Source: an uncultured Anaerococcus sp.
GTDB lineage: Bacteria; Bacillota; Clostridia; Tissierellales; Peptoniphilaceae
Assembly (NCBI GenBank): GCA_900551095.1
Contig: URUJ01000008.1
Location: 1-62,736 of the forward strand
DNA: 62,736 nt
Reading direction: 5' to 3'
Positions 62,687-62,736 of this stretch are shown one piece after another. The notes beneath the pieces were generated by a model. That model saw only the letters and a program-made list of their open reading frames with translations. It had not been told where the DNA came from and made no database searches. The position numbers were made by a program, and so were the translations under genes. The number at the start of each line of letters is the position of its first letter. Positions within the stretch are counted from its first letter, which is position 1.

Positions 62687-62718
62687 AAACAGTAGATCGA
62701 AAGGTTTACTGTTTTTTT
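62687..62718 (+). terminator. Terminator of the last gene pair
   Basis: AAACAGTA (62687-62694) pairs with TACTGTTT (62707-62714), then more Ts. Confidence 0.75.
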
Positions 62719-62736
62719 GTTGCTTAGAATTTGAAA

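Noticed and set aside
1..62736. CRISPR arrays, tRNA and rRNA genes
   Set aside because: No regularly spaced repeats, tRNA cloverleaf signatures or rRNA stretches were noticed on either strand.

Overview
The window is AT-rich, densely packed bacterial chromosome from a low-GC Gram-positive anaerobe. PolC-type replicase, DnaD and DnaI-like helicase loaders, a T-box in front of serS, long-form HPF, YifB, and the Bacillus/Clostridium orders nusA-rnpM-infB and rqcP-divIC-tilS-hpt all point to Firmicutes. The gene style and product set (CC/Se-motif protein, YjiH carrier, DUF4349 lipoprotein, SGNH acyltransferase) fit the Peptoniphilaceae, most likely Anaerococcus or a close relative. That placement is an inference from gene content, not a database match.

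Layout. 19-4707: rplI, dnaB, a GNAT acetyltransferase, dnaD-like, dnaI-like and nnrE, all overlapping or nearly so. 4780-7719: a DUF4349 lipoprotein and a convergent OatA-like acyltransferase sharing a terminator. 7818-9391: promoter, Ser T-box and serS. 9566-12966 (minus): formyl-THF cyclo-ligase, BrkB-family membrane protein and S9 peptidase. 13041-17867: hpf, yifB, a lone PilB/GspE ATPase and an S41 protease. 17869-21767: an ABC ATPase, a divergent 826-residue double permease, and between them a small secreted-protein gene bracketed by a perfect inverted repeat. 21821-29716: uppS, cdsA, rseP, ispG, polC. 29706-34108 (minus): a VWA protein, a MoxR-like AAA ATPase, a CC/Se-motif protein and a CstA transporter. 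34279-41685: rimP, nusA, rnpM, infB, rbfA, nrnA, truB, ribF from one clear promoter. 41687-44303: rpsO with leader RNA, then pnp. 44304-50598: a YjiH carrier, ftsK, pgsA, a small membrane protein, recA. 50597-59145: dinB (minus), then rqcP, divIC, tilS, hpt, a membrane protein, coaX, dus, greA and lysS.

From about 59150 to the end the texture changes: larger gaps, decayed coding remnants, several orphan terminator hairpins, a TTG-started MFS exporter, a DUF3847 protein, a frameshifted TnpW-like gene and unrecognised small genes. I read this as accessory DNA left by, or belonging to, a conjugative or mobilizable element.

Most genes are housekeeping: replication, translation and ribosome maturation, isoprenoid and phospholipid synthesis, division and recombination. 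The least ordinary items are the 396-bp inverted-repeat cassette at 18831-19226, the VWA/AAA/CC-Se operon, the LysRS fused to a Trbp111-type tRNA-binding domain, PolC with a degenerate PHP site, and the decayed mobile segment at the right end. No rRNA, tRNA or CRISPR array was seen.
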